Shown here: piece by piece, positions 36,308 through 46,112 of the stretch
How the letters are laid out: each line of letters begins with the position of its first letter
Numbering within the stretch: the stretch's first letter is position 1
Source of the DNA: Modicisalibacter coralii
GTDB taxonomy: Bacteria; Pseudomonadota; Gammaproteobacteria; Pseudomonadales; Halomonadaceae
Direction: 5' to 3'
Assembly (NCBI RefSeq): GCF_004117855.1
Contig: NZ_QWBW01000007.1
Span: forward strand, 62,517-126,516
Length of the DNA: 64,000 nucleotides
Program-made: the position numbers and the translations under genes
Notes under the pieces: generated by a model
Told to the model about the DNA's origin: nothing
What the model saw: the letters and a program-made list of their open reading frames with translations, nothing else
Databases searched by the model: none

Positions 36308-36835
36308 CTAGGCCCTGCGACGGCGCAACAGGGGCATCAGCGGGATGACGGCCGCCTCCCGCCAGCCCGGCTGGCTTTCCTGCAGAATCCGGCATTCGGC
36401 GCTTTTCTGGGTGACGATCGTCTCGAGCAATGCCTGCCAGGCGGTGACCGCGTTGACCCGCAACCAGGCACGGTAGTGCGCCAGCGAGGCCTCCGCCCGT
36501 TGCTGGGCGTCGGCAAGCAGCGCCGAGGCCATCGCCTCGTCGGTGACGAAGAATGGCCCGCAGGATGGCGCTTCGGCCGTGGCGCGATCTTCGGAATCCA
36601 GCGAGGTCCAGTCGAGCAGTTGCAGCCCGCGGGCCGTGCTCGCCAATGCCAAAGCCCGCCGCCGACTCTCCTCGGCCAGCGTCTCGAGCAGGCGGCTGAG
36701 GGCGGGGTGATAGGTCAGAAAGCGCAGGGCCAGTTGGCGATAACGCGCTGTCTCGCCGGCTTCATGCGCGATGGCCGGGAAGCGCCCCTCTTCCGGCAGG
36801 ATAGCTCTTGTCTTGTTATCGAACGCGCACGGCAT
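36308..36835 (-). CDS. Hypothetical helical protein
   Basis: 175 aa with AGGGAG 8 nt before the ATG, so very likely real. Mostly amphipathic helix (RYRQLALRFLTYHPALSRLLETLAEESRRRALALAS; ASALLADAQQRAEASLAHYRAWLRVNAVTAWQALLE) and a basic end LLRRRRA. No signal peptide or membrane span. I recognise no family. It is divergent from the anr gene with a 257-nt gap. Confidence 0.6.
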   Translation of the reverse strand: MPCAFDNKTRAILPEEGRFPAIAHEAGETARYRQLALRFLTYHPALSRLLETLAEESRRRALALASTARGLQLLDWTSLDSEDRATAEAPSCGPFFVTDEAMASALLADAQQRAEASLAHYRAWLRVNAVTAWQALLETIVTQKSAECRILQESQPGWREAAVIPLMPLLRRRRA

Positions 36836-36953
36836 CGTCGGTCTCCCTGGTGAACAGGTCTGTCCGGGCGCGACAACAGGTCATGCCCGATCCCGAAAGG
36901 GTCTTGAGGCCCTCTCATGGCGCGCAATGTACTCAGCGAATACCAAGTAAACT

Positions 36954-36967
36954 TTGATGGACGTCAT
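36954..36967 (+). promoter_or_regulatory. Weak FNR/Anr-like box upstream of anr
   Basis: TTGAT-GGAC-GTCAT has one perfect half of the FNR/Anr palindrome TTGAT-N4-ATCAA and a degenerate second half. It lies 126 nt before the anr ATG. It could serve autoregulation or the divergent 175-aa gene. Confidence 0.3.
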
Positions 36968-37092
36968 GCGTCCGGCAATGAAGGGCAAGCAACCAGCAAA
37001 CTCAGCCCGGTCCAGGTGGCAAATACCAGTCTTTTTACTCGTTCATGCTCTTCCATACTCACCGTGGGACAGAGCATCAGGGAGTGTCTGAC

Positions 37093-37848
37093 ATGACCAA
37101 GCCGAGCCGCCTCATGCGATTCGCCGGCTCGCACGACCTGCGCTGCCAGACGTGCAGTCTGAGCGCGCTGTGCGTTCCCTCGACCCTCACGCTACGGGAT
37201 GTCGAGCGGTTCGAATCGCTGACCCGCCAGTGGCCGCCCTTGCACAAGCGGCAGATATTGCTCCATCAGGAGTCGCCCTTTTCCAGTCTGTTCGTCGTGC
37301 GCTCGGGCAGTCTCAAGCAGACCTCGCGCTGCCCGTCGGGAGACGATCAGATCACCCACTTCTTCCTGCCGGGCGAACTGGTCGGACTGGATGCCATCGG
37401 CGCCCACCACTACCCGGGGACGGTGACCGCCCTCGAGACCACCACCGTCTGCGAGATTCCCTATCACCATCTCGACGGCCAGAGCGATAGCGTCGTCGGA
37501 CTCAGGGAACATCTCTTGCAGGTGATGAGCCGCGAACTCCATAACGAGCGCATGCTGGTACGCGTATTGTTGCGACGCACCTCCGACGTGCGTCTGGCAA
37601 GCTTCTTCGTGGCCATGTCGGCCCGCTTCCAGCGCCGCGGCTATTCACCCCACTGCTTCCGGCTGGCCATGTCGCGGGCCGATATCGGCAGCTACCTGGG
37701 GCTGGCGGTCGAGACCGTGAGCCGCCTGCTGGGGCGCTTCCAGCAGTCGGGGTTGATGACCACCCGCGGGCGCGAGTTCGAGATCCACGACCTCGACGCC
37801 CTGAGCCGTCTGGCGGAGGGCGAAGGCCGTCAGAGTGCGCTTGGCTGA
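37093..37848 (+). CDS. anr: FNR/Anr-type oxygen-sensing transcriptional regulator
   Basis: 251 aa from the ATG at 37093 (GGGAG 8 nt ahead). All cluster ligands of FNR are in place: Cys-x2-Cys-x5-Cys in RCQTCSLSALCVP and the fourth in ALETTTVCEIPY. The cNMP-fold core has HFFLPGELVGLDAIG. The recognition helix reads ETVSRLLGRFQQSGLM, with Glu, Ser and Arg as in E. coli FNR, so it should bind TTGAT-N4-ATCAA. It senses oxygen through a [4Fe-4S] cluster and controls anaerobic genes. Confidence 0.95.
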   Translation: MTKPSRLMRFAGSHDLRCQTCSLSALCVPSTLTLRDVERFESLTRQWPPLHKRQILLHQESPFSSLFVVRSGSLKQTSRCPSGDDQITHFFLPGELVGLDAIGAHHYPGTVTALETTTVCEIPYHHLDGQSDSVVGLREHLLQVMSRELHNERMLVRVLLRRTSDVRLASFFVAMSARFQRRGYSPHCFRLAMSRADIGSYLGLAVETVSRLLGRFQQSGLMTTRGREFEIHDLDALSRLAEGEGRQSALG

Positions 37849-38114
37849 CCGGTCGGACGGCACTACCCCGAGCGGGTAAGCCACGATGCGCCACGTATCG
37901 CGGCGGATGGGGCCATGCCTGCGATGGAGATGCGTCATGGCCTCGACGACGCCCCTTTTCAGTCTGGCGACCGAGAGGGCGTGGGTCGTATCGGTGACGG
38001 TACTACTGGGACGACGGAACGACACGGGGGATAATCGGTCCTCTCATCATGACGGGCTGACAACGCGTGACGGCCTGTCCTGGACTGCCCCGCATCGTCG
38101 ACAGGAGCCCACCG

Positions 38115-39764
38115 ATGCACCAACCTTCGCTGTTGAGTCGCCTCCCCTTCCGCTATGCCCCCTATATCGTCAGTCTGATCGGCCTGGTCGTCTCGCTGGG
38201 GCTGTGGCCCGTGGCGTCGGGGTGGGGCTGGGCGGCCACGATCTTCGCCGCCCTGGCCGCGCTGGGCACTTACGATATCCGGCAGAAGTCTCACACGGTG
38301 AGCCGCAACTATCCGATCCTCGCCCACTTCCGGTACGGCCTGGAGTCCATCGGCCCCGAGATTCGTCAGTACTTCATCGAGTCGGACACCGACGCCCAGC
38401 CGTTCTCCCGCGAGCAACGCTCGCTGGTCTACCGGCGCGCCAAGAACGTCTCGGACAAGAAGGCCTTCGGCTCGGTCCTGGATCTCTACGCCGAGGGCTA
38501 CGAGTGGATGAGCCCCTCGCTGCATCCGGCGACGATCGACGATCACGACTTCCGGCTGGTAATCGGTGCCGACTGCGACAAGCCCTACTCGGCGAGCGTG
38601 TTCAACATCTCGGCGATGAGCTTCGGCGCGCTCTCGCCCAATGCGATCAGCGCCCTCAACCGGGGCGCGCGCGACGGCGGCTTCTACCACGACACCGGCG
38701 AGGGGGCGATCTCGCCCTACCACCGCCACGGCGGCGACCTGGTCTGGGAAATCGGTTCGGGCTACTTCGGCTGCCGCAACGACGACGGCAGCTTCAGCGA
38801 ATCGCGCTTCGTCGAGAACGCCACGCTCGAGTCGGTCAGGATGATCGAGATCAAGCTCTCCCAGGGGGCCAAGCCCGGGCACGGCGGCATTCTGCCGGCC
38901 GCCAAGGTGACCCCGGAGATCGCCGCCACCCGCGGCGTGCCGATGGGCCGGGACGTGGTCTCGCCGGCCGGCCACAGCGCCTTCACCACGCCCCTGGAGA
39001 TGATGGCCTTCATCGCCCGGCTACGCCATCTCTCCGGCGGCAAGCCAGTGGGCATCAAGCTGGCCATCGGCCACCCCTGGGAGTGGTTCGGGCTGGTCAA
39101 GGCGATGCTCGAGAGCGATACCCGCCCGGACTTCATCGTCGTCGATGGTGGCGAGGGTGGCACCGGCGCGGCACCGCTGGAGTTCATCAATCGGCTGGGG
39201 ATGCCGCTGACCGAAGCGCTGCTGCTGGTCCACAACACCCTGGTCGGCGCCGGGCTGCGCGAACGGATTCACGTCGGCGCCTCGGGCAAGATCATCTCGG
39301 CCTTCGACATCGCGCGGACCATCGCCCTGGGGGCCGACTGGTGCAACGCCGCCCGCGGCTTCATGTTCTCGCTGGGCTGCATCCAATCGATGTCTTGCCA
39401 CACCGACCGCTGCCCCAGCGGCGTGGCCACCCAGGACCCGCAGCGCGGGCGCAAGCTGGATGTCGCCGACAAGTCGCAGCGGGTCCGGCAGTTCCACGAG
39501 AACACCCTCGAGGCACTGGCCGAGATGCTGGCCGCCGCGGGCCTGACCCATCCCGGCCAGCTAGGCCCCGAACACGTCCTGCGGCGTGCCTCGCCAACCG
39601 AGGTCCAGACCCTGGACACGCTCTATGCCTATCTCGCCCCGGGCGAGCTGCTGGAGGGGACGCCGACCCACCAGGTGTACCGGCATTTCTGGGACAGCGC
39701 CCGCGCCGACGCCTTCCGGCCCCCCGAGGAGGAGCTGGAGCGGCGCCAGACCAAGCTGCGCTGA
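38115..39764 (+). CDS. FMN-binding glutamate synthase family protein
   Basis: 549 aa from the ATG at 38115 (AGGAG 8 nt ahead). Two N-terminal membrane segments (YIVSLIGLVVSLGLWPVASGWGWAATIFAALAAL) precede a GltB central-domain barrel: FNISAMSFGALSPNAISALNRGA, KLSQGAKPGHGGILPAAKV, IVVDGGEGGTGAAPLEF. The Fe-S motif CIQSMSCHTDRCP (Cys-x5-Cys-x4-Cys) follows. It lacks the glutaminase domain, so it is a membrane-tethered relative, not a full glutamate synthase; the electron donor and product are not known. Confidence 0.9.
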   Translation: MHQPSLLSRLPFRYAPYIVSLIGLVVSLGLWPVASGWGWAATIFAALAALGTYDIRQKSHTVSRNYPILAHFRYGLESIGPEIRQYFIESDTDAQPFSREQRSLVYRRAKNVSDKKAFGSVLDLYAEGYEWMSPSLHPATIDDHDFRLVIGADCDKPYSASVFNISAMSFGALSPNAISALNRGARDGGFYHDTGEGAISPYHRHGGDLVWEIGSGYFGCRNDDGSFSESRFVENATLESVRMIEIKLSQGAKPGHGGILPAAKVTPEIAATRGVPMGRDVVSPAGHSAFTTPLEMMAFIARLRHLSGGKPVGIKLAIGHPWEWFGLVKAMLESDTRPDFIVVDGGEGGTGAAPLEFINRLGMPLTEALLLVHNTLVGAGLRERIHVGASGKIISAFDIARTIALGADWCNAARGFMFSLGCIQSMSCHTDRCPSGVATQDPQRGRKLDVADKSQRVRQFHENTLEALAEMLAAAGLTHPGQLGPEHVLRRASPTEVQTLDTLYAYLAPGELLEGTPTHQVYRHFWDSARADAFRPPEEELERRQTKLR

Positions 39765-39795
39765 AGCGCCGGAGAAGGCATGGCCGAGGCACTCT

Positions 39796-40392
39796 TCAGG
39801 CGGCGCCCAGGGCGCGCTGGACCAGTGCCCGCGCCGCCTCCGGCAGGTCGATGGTCATCGCCAGCTCGTGGCCCCGCGGCGACATCTTGGCCCAGGTCTT
39901 GCGCAGGATACGCAGGATCTTGTCGTCGTCGTGTCGGGCCGCGAACGCGGCGAACTCGTTGTCGAGAAACACCAGGCAGGCGGTATCCTCCAGCGCCTGG
40001 GTCTCGGGATCGCGGCGCAGCCCTTCTTTGCGGATCAGGCTCGCGACCCGCTCGCCGGTCGCCGCGTCGTACCCCACCGCCTTCAGGATCCCGGCCGCCA
40101 TTTCCGCCTGACGCCGCCCCAGATCGCGACGCCAGGTCAGATAGCCGGGTCGGTCACGTGGGTAATCGTCGCGAGGAACCTGCCAGCGTTGCAGATGCTG
40201 AGCGCGAACCGCCAGGCGCAGGGCCTCGGAGGCCTCGGGCAGTACCCGGTCCAGCCAGGCGCTCATGCAGCGGGCATAGTGCAGTTCGTAGGGCAGCGTC
40301 TCGCCCTCGACCCGCACGGTGCGCGGATCCTCGGCGTGCAAGGCATCGAGTCGTGCGATGGCGCGCGTGAAGCGGGTGTCGGTATCGAGCAT
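39796..40392 (-). CDS. DUF4202 family protein
   Basis: 198 aa from the ATG at 40392 with AGGAGGAG 7 nt upstream (the longer frame has no such site). It contains the family run AQHLQRWQVPRDDYPRDRPGYLTWRRDLGRRQAEMAAGIL and LEDTACLVFLDNEFAAFAARHDDDKILRILRKTWAKMSPRG. His, Asp and Lys residues suggest an HD-like helical domain. The function is unknown; in other genomes I recall it near nitrogen or glutamate-synthase-type genes, as here. Confidence 0.85.
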   Translation of the reverse strand: MLDTDTRFTRAIARLDALHAEDPRTVRVEGETLPYELHYARCMSAWLDRVLPEASEALRLAVRAQHLQRWQVPRDDYPRDRPGYLTWRRDLGRRQAEMAAGILKAVGYDAATGERVASLIRKEGLRRDPETQALEDTACLVFLDNEFAAFAARHDDDKILRILRKTWAKMSPRGHELAMTIDLPEAARALVQRALGAA

Positions 40393-40470
40393 GCCGATCT
40401 CCTCCTGGGCCAACCCGCCCTCCACCTTACGGCATGCCGTGGAGAGCGCCAACGCCGGGGGCGCACAGAC

Positions 40471-40500
40471 GCGACGGGCACCCCGTGGGGTGCCCGTCGC
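40471..40500 (-). terminator. Terminator-like palindrome after ectD
   Basis: Perfect 14-bp arms (gcgacgggcacccc / ggggtgcccgtcgc) around a 2-nt centre. It lies 28 nt past the ectD stop and between ectD and the DUF4202 gene. The following U-tract on the minus strand is weak. Confidence 0.7.
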
Positions 40501-40527
40501 ATGGGATCGGCGATCGCGGTGTGCGAT

Positions 40528-41433
40528 TCACTCGACCGGGGTCAGCGGACGCCAGTCCTTGCGATTGGCGAGGAACTCCGGCCGCGGACGATTTCCGCAG
40601 TAGGGGTCGTGCAGGGTGTTCTCGACGCTGTTGTAGACGAAGAACAGGTTACTGCGCGGCCAGCAGGACATGTTGATGTTGGACCCGTGCAGAGTATTGC
40701 ACTCGAACATCACCAGCGAACCGGCCGGTCCCTTGGGCGCCTCGATGTCACCCTCGACCATCAGGTCGCGCAGGCTGGCGTCGTCCGGTACGCCGATGTC
40801 CTGGCTCTTCAACGACTCCTTGTAGTTGTCCTCCGGGGTGCGTCCCACGCAGGGCACGAAGTAGTTGTGCGAACCGGGGACCAGCATCAGCGGGCCATTG
40901 AACTCGCCGTTGTCGGTGAGGATGATCGAGCAGCTCACCGAGCGCATGCGCGGCATGCCATCCTCGCTGTGCCAGGTCTCGAAATCCGAATGCCAGTCGA
41001 AGCCCTTGCCCTTGAAGCCGGGCTTGTAGTTGATCCGCGACTGGTGGATGTAGACATCGCTGCCGAGGATCTGCTGAACCATCGCCAGCAGCCGCGGGTC
41101 GCGAGTCAGCCGGCTGAAACGCTCGGATACCTCGTGGATACCGAAGATCGAGCGGATTTCCTCCTTGCCGGGCTCGAGGATGGTCCCCTCGGAGAGCTTG
41201 AGGTCCGCGTCGTCCTCGTAATCGCGCAACTCCTGCAGAAAGCTCTCCATCTCCTCCGGCGAGAAGAAACCCTCGAAGGACAGAAAGCCCTTTCTGTCGA
41301 ACTCGTCGAGTTGCTCTTCGCTGAGCGGCCCCTTGCGCTGTTCACCTTCGCTGTGAACCACGGGGTCGATGCGCTCGAACATGCCCAGTTTTCGTTCGAG
41401 CCGGGTCGGGAAAAGATCCTGGGTCTCTTTCAT
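40528..41433 (-). CDS. ectD: Ectoine hydroxylase
   Basis: 301 aa from the ATG at 41433. An upstream in-frame ATG at 41448 is part of the ribosome-binding site (ATGGAGGAG) and is less likely the start. The EctD signature is intact: QSRINYKPGFKGKGFDWHSDFETWHSEDGMPRMR with the iron His-x-Asp, PLMLVPGSHNYFVPCVG, and MFECNTLHGSNINMS with the third iron His and the 2-oxoglutarate-binding region after it. It converts ectoine to 5-hydroxyectoine. It is not beside ectABC, as in several Halomonadaceae. Confidence 0.97.
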   Translation of the reverse strand: MKETQDLFPTRLERKLGMFERIDPVVHSEGEQRKGPLSEEQLDEFDRKGFLSFEGFFSPEEMESFLQELRDYEDDADLKLSEGTILEPGKEEIRSIFGIHEVSERFSRLTRDPRLLAMVQQILGSDVYIHQSRINYKPGFKGKGFDWHSDFETWHSEDGMPRMRSVSCSIILTDNGEFNGPLMLVPGSHNYFVPCVGRTPEDNYKESLKSQDIGVPDDASLRDLMVEGDIEAPKGPAGSLVMFECNTLHGSNINMSCWPRSNLFFVYNSVENTLHDPYCGNRPRPEFLANRKDWRPLTPVE

Positions 41434-41486
41434 CGCAAACTCCTCCATTAGTCTGCTTGCTACAGCGTCACTTTCGGCTGCTTGAC

Positions 41487-41516
41487 CTTAAACGTAGACG
41501 TTGCATAAAGCCTCAA
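41487..41516 (-). promoter_or_regulatory. Candidate sigma-70 promoter for ectD
   Basis: On the minus strand, TTGAGG (41511-41516) and TTTAAG (41487-41492) with an 18-nt spacer, in the AT-rich 180-nt gap before ectD. The match is moderate. Salt-responsive promoters in halophiles are often poor matches, so this is a suggestion. Confidence 0.35.
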
Positions 41517-41613
41517 CAATCACAGCCGGTGACGGCGTCGGATGTCGTCCGATGCCGCCACGGTAACCCCCTAAGCACGCTTTGTATTTAATATAGGTTA
41601 AATCGACAACGAC

Positions 41614-43458
41614 TCAGGTATCGCGCTGTCGCGCCTGCCCTTCACCCCGCGGGTCCCGGGGATAGAACCGCGCCGGCAGTTGCTCGATGTGCGAAAACAC
41701 CTTGGTGTCCTTGTAGGGCATCTTCATGTAACCGGACACCCCCAGTCCGCGGATCAACGGCACCGCGGCGAGCATGGCGTCGAGACAGGCCCGGAATTGC
41801 GCCTCGCGTGGCGGGTCGAGCAAGCGGTAATAGCTGTGGATCTTGAGGTGGTTCGGCAACGCCTCGAAGATGATCAGGCCGGTGTGGTGGATCGCGTTGA
41901 GTGCTTCCAGCTGCTGCATGATCGCCTCGGGGAGCTGCAGGAACTCCTCGGGATCCGGGCCGTCCTCGAAGTAGGAGTGAATGCGGGTGCGATCCTCGAG
42001 ATCGGGCGCGGCACTCACCTCGTAGGGCAGCGTCATGTCCGGCCCGGGATGAAACGGCTCGTCGGGCCCCGCGCGGTCGATGTGCAGGGTATCGCGGGCA
42101 TTGAACAGGCAGCTCTTGAACACGCCGCGGCGGTAGATCGCCCGCGCCAGGGTCACCATGTTGTTGACCGCGGCGATGAAGGCCGTGCGGCGCGACAGGT
42201 CGTGCAGGTTGAGCACGCTGTCGATGTAGACCCCATCGCTTTCCCAGCGTACCGCCAGCCCGCCCACCACCGGATAACGACCGAGGCGGCTGACCGCGGC
42301 GAGAAAGGCCTTCTCGGTCTCGCCCATGCCCTGCATGAAGTTCTTGTAGTAGCGATCGAGCTGGACGTCGTTGACCGCGCTGAGGGTGTCGGTGGCGGCC
42401 GCCGCCTCGCGCAGGAACGACTTGCGCGAGCTGTAGACCACGGTATCGATCTCGCGCCGGCTGGGCCGCACCCAGACCGGCACCAGCGCCGGCTCGGGCG
42501 GCTCCGGCAGATCGAGCATCACCAGCCGCGACAGACGCGGCATCTCGGCGAGGAAATAGTCACCGGCCCGACGGCGACGCTGCGGGTCGTCATCGAGCAT
42601 GCCGTCGAGCACCCGGGCGAACTCGACCGGCAGGCCCAGCGCGGTGGCGGGTATCGCCCGATGGCCGAAACGACACGACTGCGCCGAGGCCAGCGCGTAG
42701 AGCGTGCCGGCCGCGCCCTGCTCGTCGAAGCGCGGCGACGACAGCCCGCCGCCCAGTTGCTCCTCGCCGATGAAATAGACGTCGCCCAGCCGGGCATTGG
42801 TGTGCTGCAGGTCGTCGGACATCAGCTCCATGACGCTGGTCGAGATGAACTGGCCGTTGGCGTCGAGCTGGGCGAACACCGACGAGCCCCAGTCGATCAG
42901 CGCCACGGTCTCGCTGCGCGGATCGAAGACCAGGTTGGAGGGCTTGATGTCGCCATGCACGATCGGCTTGCCGTGGGGGCCGGATTCGCGACGCAGGCCG
43001 CGCAGGATGTCGGCGATCTGGGCGGCGATGCGCACCACCAGCCGCGGCGGCAGACGACCGTGGCGCAGCGAATACTCCTCGAGGTTGATGCCCGGCGCGC
43101 GTTCCATGACCAGGATCGACTGCCGGCGAATGCGCTGGAAGGCGACCAGCCGGGGAACCCGCGGGTGATCGACCTGCTCGAGCATGAACGCCTCTTCCTC
43201 CAGGCGATCCTGAAGGTGCTGCGGCAGGGTAATCCGCGAGAACTTGAAGACGTGATGCGTCTCATGCGCCGAGACACCGGCGAAGACGAAGCCGTAGGCC
43301 CCCTTGCCGACCAGTTCGATGTCGCGATAGCCGAGCTGCTCGAGCTGGGTGCGGCACAGCGCGACCCAGTCCTTGAGCTTGCGGGCGTCGTCGTGACTGA
43401 GCAGGTAGATCGACTGCTCTTCGGGGATGTAGAACTGTTCGAGCGTATCCCGGGCCAT
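41614..43458 (-). CDS. Hanks-type Ser/Thr protein kinase in the bkd operon
   Basis: 614 aa. The kinase core has the Gly-rich loop GKGAYGFVF (51-59), Lys72 in VFKFSR, catalytic loop HGDIKPSN (168-175) and a metal loop DWG (189-191) in place of DFG. Residues 340-614 form a second domain of unknown type (DLSRRTAFIAAVNNMVTLARAIYRR; GLIIFEALPNHLKIHSYYRLLDPP). There is no membrane segment, so it should be cytoplasmic. It starts 19 nt after the E2 gene with GAGGG upstream, so it is probably co-transcribed with the branched-chain 2-oxoacid dehydrogenase. A role in phosphorylating that complex is a hypothesis. Confidence 0.85.
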   Translation of the reverse strand: MARDTLEQFYIPEEQSIYLLSHDDARKLKDWVALCRTQLEQLGYRDIELVGKGAYGFVFAGVSAHETHHVFKFSRITLPQHLQDRLEEEAFMLEQVDHPRVPRLVAFQRIRRQSILVMERAPGINLEEYSLRHGRLPPRLVVRIAAQIADILRGLRRESGPHGKPIVHGDIKPSNLVFDPRSETVALIDWGSSVFAQLDANGQFISTSVMELMSDDLQHTNARLGDVYFIGEEQLGGGLSSPRFDEQGAAGTLYALASAQSCRFGHRAIPATALGLPVEFARVLDGMLDDDPQRRRRAGDYFLAEMPRLSRLVMLDLPEPPEPALVPVWVRPSRREIDTVVYSSRKSFLREAAAATDTLSAVNDVQLDRYYKNFMQGMGETEKAFLAAVSRLGRYPVVGGLAVRWESDGVYIDSVLNLHDLSRRTAFIAAVNNMVTLARAIYRRGVFKSCLFNARDTLHIDRAGPDEPFHPGPDMTLPYEVSAAPDLEDRTRIHSYFEDGPDPEEFLQLPEAIMQQLEALNAIHHTGLIIFEALPNHLKIHSYYRLLDPPREAQFRACLDAMLAAVPLIRGLGVSGYMKMPYKDTKVFSHIEQLPARFYPRDPRGEGQARQRDT

Positions 43459-43477
43459 GCCGCCCTCTATCTTGCGT

Positions 43478-45109
43478 TCACGTCATGTCGAGCAGCATCG
43501 TCTGCGGTGCCTCGAGGTACTCCTTCCAGCGATTGCAGAAGCGCGAGATGGTGCCGCCGTCGATGATCCGGTGGTCGCCCGACCAGGTGATGGTCATGAT
43601 CGACCGCGACACCACCTTGCCGTCGGCATCGAAGCGCGGCAGGGTCTGGACCCGCCCCAGGGCGACGATCGCCACCTCCGGCGGGTTGATGATCGGCGCC
43701 GCATAGGTGCCGCCCAGCGCGCCGATGTTGGAGATGCTGATGGTGCCACCCTGCAGGTCGGCCTGACTCACCCGCCCCTCGCGGGCGGCCTCGGTCAGCC
43801 GCGCCACCTCGTCGGCGATCTCGCGGATGCTCAACCGCTCGACGCGCTTGACGTTGGGCACCAGCAGCCCCGCCCGACTATCCACCGCCATGCCCACGTT
43901 GCAGTGCGGCTGGTAGTGGATCTCGCTGCCGTCGTCGCTGATTCGACTGTTGAGGATCGGATAGGCCGTCACCGCCAGCCCCAGCGCCTTCATGATCAAC
44001 GGCATCAGCGTCAGCCGGGTACCGTCGCGCTCGGCCATCGGCTTGAGCCGTTCGCGCAGCGCCAGCAGCTCGGTGACATCGATCTCGTCGCCGTAGCTGA
44101 AATGGGGGATGGTCGACGCCGCCTCGCTCATGCGCCGGGCCATCGCCGCACGCACCCCGCGGATCGGCTCGACGCGGACCTCACCCTGCTCGGCCCGCTC
44201 GGTCGTGGCGGTTGCCTCGCTGGATCCGGCCGGTGCCGGGGTTTCGTCGCGCCGCGACTTGTCGAAGGCGAGGATGTCCTCCTTGAGCACCCGGCCGTGC
44301 TTGCCGGAGCCCGGCACGTCCTCGAGCCGCACGCCGAGTTCGCGCACCAGGCGTCGCACCGCCGGGCTCGCCGGAATCCGCCCGTGGGGCCCCTTGCCCG
44401 TACCGGCGGCGCGCTCGGCCCCAGGCGACGCCTCGCTCGGGGCGCGGCCCGCCGGCGCGTGTCGCGCCGGTGTCGAGGGACGCTCGACCCGCCCGTCACG
44501 CGGCACGTAGGCGAACAGCGGCGAATGCACGCGGGCATTCTCCCGCGGCTGGTGGTAGAGCCGCGTGACGCGCCCCGCCCTGGGCGCGGTGATCTCGACC
44601 AGCGCCTTGTCGGTCATCACGTCGACCACCGGCTGGTCTTCTTCGATCTCGTCACCCTCGCGGATGCGCCACTCGACGACCTCGCACTCGACGATGCCCT
44701 CGCCGATGTCCGGCAGGATGAAATCCTCGCTCGCCGCCGCCTCGTCCGCGGAACCGGGCGGGTCCTGCGTGGCGTCGCTCGATACGTCGGATGCGCCCGT
44801 CGCGCTCGGCGCTTCATCGGCCCGACTCGCCGCCTGGTCGGCCGGCGAAGTCGCCTCGTCGGGCGAGGCGCTTTCCAGCGGCTCGACGGCGAACAGCGGA
44901 GCATGCACGCGGGCGGTCTCGCCCTCGCGATGGTAGAGCCGGGTCACACGCCCCGCGTGAGGGGCGGGAATCTCGACCAGCGCCTTGTCGGTCATCACCT
45001 CGGCGACCGGCTGGTCCTCCTCGATGGTGTCGCCTTCCTGGATCAGCCACTTGACCAGCTCGCACTCGACGATGCCTTCGCCGATGTCCGGCAGAATGAA
45101 ATCACTCAT
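43478..45109 (-). CDS. bkdB: Branched-chain 2-oxoacid dehydrogenase E2 (dihydrolipoyl acyltransferase)
   Basis: 543 aa with two lipoyl domains near 1-76 and 130-205 (each with a VMTDKALVEI lipoyl-Lys turn), joined by an Ala/Ser/Asp-rich linker. Then a peripheral-subunit-binding domain (IPASPAVRRLVRELGVRLEDVPGSGKHGRVLKEDI) and a catalytic domain ending in GDHRIIDGGTISRF, the acyltransferase His/Asp motif. The opening ILPDIGEGIVECELVKW is typical of branched-chain E2. Two lipoyl domains are more than most E2 of this class carry. It needs LipA or LplA for lipoylation; lipA is in this window. Confidence 0.93.
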   Translation of the reverse strand: MSDFILPDIGEGIVECELVKWLIQEGDTIEEDQPVAEVMTDKALVEIPAPHAGRVTRLYHREGETARVHAPLFAVEPLESASPDEATSPADQAASRADEAPSATGASDVSSDATQDPPGSADEAAASEDFILPDIGEGIVECEVVEWRIREGDEIEEDQPVVDVMTDKALVEITAPRAGRVTRLYHQPRENARVHSPLFAYVPRDGRVERPSTPARHAPAGRAPSEASPGAERAAGTGKGPHGRIPASPAVRRLVRELGVRLEDVPGSGKHGRVLKEDILAFDKSRRDETPAPAGSSEATATTERAEQGEVRVEPIRGVRAAMARRMSEAASTIPHFSYGDEIDVTELLALRERLKPMAERDGTRLTLMPLIMKALGLAVTAYPILNSRISDDGSEIHYQPHCNVGMAVDSRAGLLVPNVKRVERLSIREIADEVARLTEAAREGRVSQADLQGGTISISNIGALGGTYAAPIINPPEVAIVALGRVQTLPRFDADGKVVSRSIMTITWSGDHRIIDGGTISRFCNRWKEYLEAPQTMLLDMT

Positions 45110-45134
45110 GTCCTGTCTCTCCCGAACGCGCCGC

Positions 45135-46112
45135 TCAGTAATCGATGGTGGCCTTGATCGCCTCGAAGATCTTCAGATGATCCGGCAGGTACTCCTTTTC
45201 CAGCGTCAGCGGAAACGGCGTGTCCAGGCCGGTCACCCGGGCGATGGGCGACTCCAGGTAGAGAAAGCAGCGGCTCTGGATGGTGGCGGCGATCTCGGCG
45301 GCGAAACCACCGGTCAGCGGCGCCTCGTGGCTGATCACCAGCCGCCCGGTCTTGAGCACCGACTCAGCCACCGTCTCGACATCCCAGGGCAGGATGCTGC
45401 GCAGGTCGATGATCTCGCAGGAGATGCCCGCCTTTTCCGCGAGCTCCGCCGCCTTGCCGAGCACCTCCATCTGCGCGCCCCAGGCGAGCAGGGTGATGTC
45501 CGAGCCCGCCTGGGTGATTTCCGCCTCGCCCAGCGGCAGCTCGTAGTCCTCGTCGGGCACCTCGCCCACGGCGGCGCGGTACAGCCGCTTGGGCTCGAGA
45601 AACAGCACCGGGTTGGGATCGCGTATCGACGCCAGCAACAGCCCCTTAGCCTGGTGCGGGTTGCGCGGTACCACGACCTTGAGCCCCGGGGTATGGGCGA
45701 AATAGGCTTCCGGCGACTGGGAATGGTAGTGGCCACCGGCGATACCGCCGCCGTAGGGCGTGCGGATGGTCAGGCCGCCGACGTCGAACAGGTTGCCCGA
45801 GCGATAGCGGAACTTGGCGGTCTCGTTGACGATCTGGTCGAAGGCCGGAAAGATGTAGTCGGCGAACTGGATCTCCGCCACCGGCACCGAGCCCTGCGCC
45901 GCCAGGCCGTTGGCGAAGCCGATGATACCCTGCTCGACCAGCGGGGTGTTGAAGCAGCGATCGCGACCGTACTTTTCCTGCAGATGACTGGTGGCGCGGA
46001 ACACCCCGCCGAACACGCCGACATCCTCACCGAAGCAGATCACCTTGTCGTCGGCGGCCATCGCCGTGTCCAGGGCGCTGTTGATGGCCTGCAATAGGTT
46101 CATCTCAGCCAT
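45135..46112 (-). CDS. bkdA2: Branched-chain 2-oxoacid dehydrogenase E1 beta
   Basis: 325 aa from the ATG at 46112 with GGAGGG 6 nt upstream. Contains [44 protein letters not shown], the thiamine-diphosphate region [16 protein letters not shown] and [33 protein letters not shown], all characteristic of E1 beta of the BCKDH/acetoin type. It overlaps E1 alpha by 8 nt and is followed 25 nt later by E2. Confidence 0.95.
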   Translation of the reverse strand: MAEMNLLQAINSALDTAMAADDKVICFGEDVGVFGGVFRATSHLQEKYGRDRCFNTPLVEQGIIGFANGLAAQGSVPVAEIQFADYIFPAFDQIVNETAKFRYRSGNLFDVGGLTIRTPYGGGIAGGHYHSQSPEAYFAHTPGLKVVVPRNPHQAKGLLLASIRDPNPVLFLEPKRLYRAAVGEVPDEDYELPLGEAEITQAGSDITLLAWGAQMEVLGKAAELAEKAGISCEIIDLRSILPWDVETVAESVLKTGRLVISHEAPLTGGFAAEIAATIQSRCFLYLESPIARVTGLDTPFPLTLEKEYLPDHLKIFEAIKATIDY

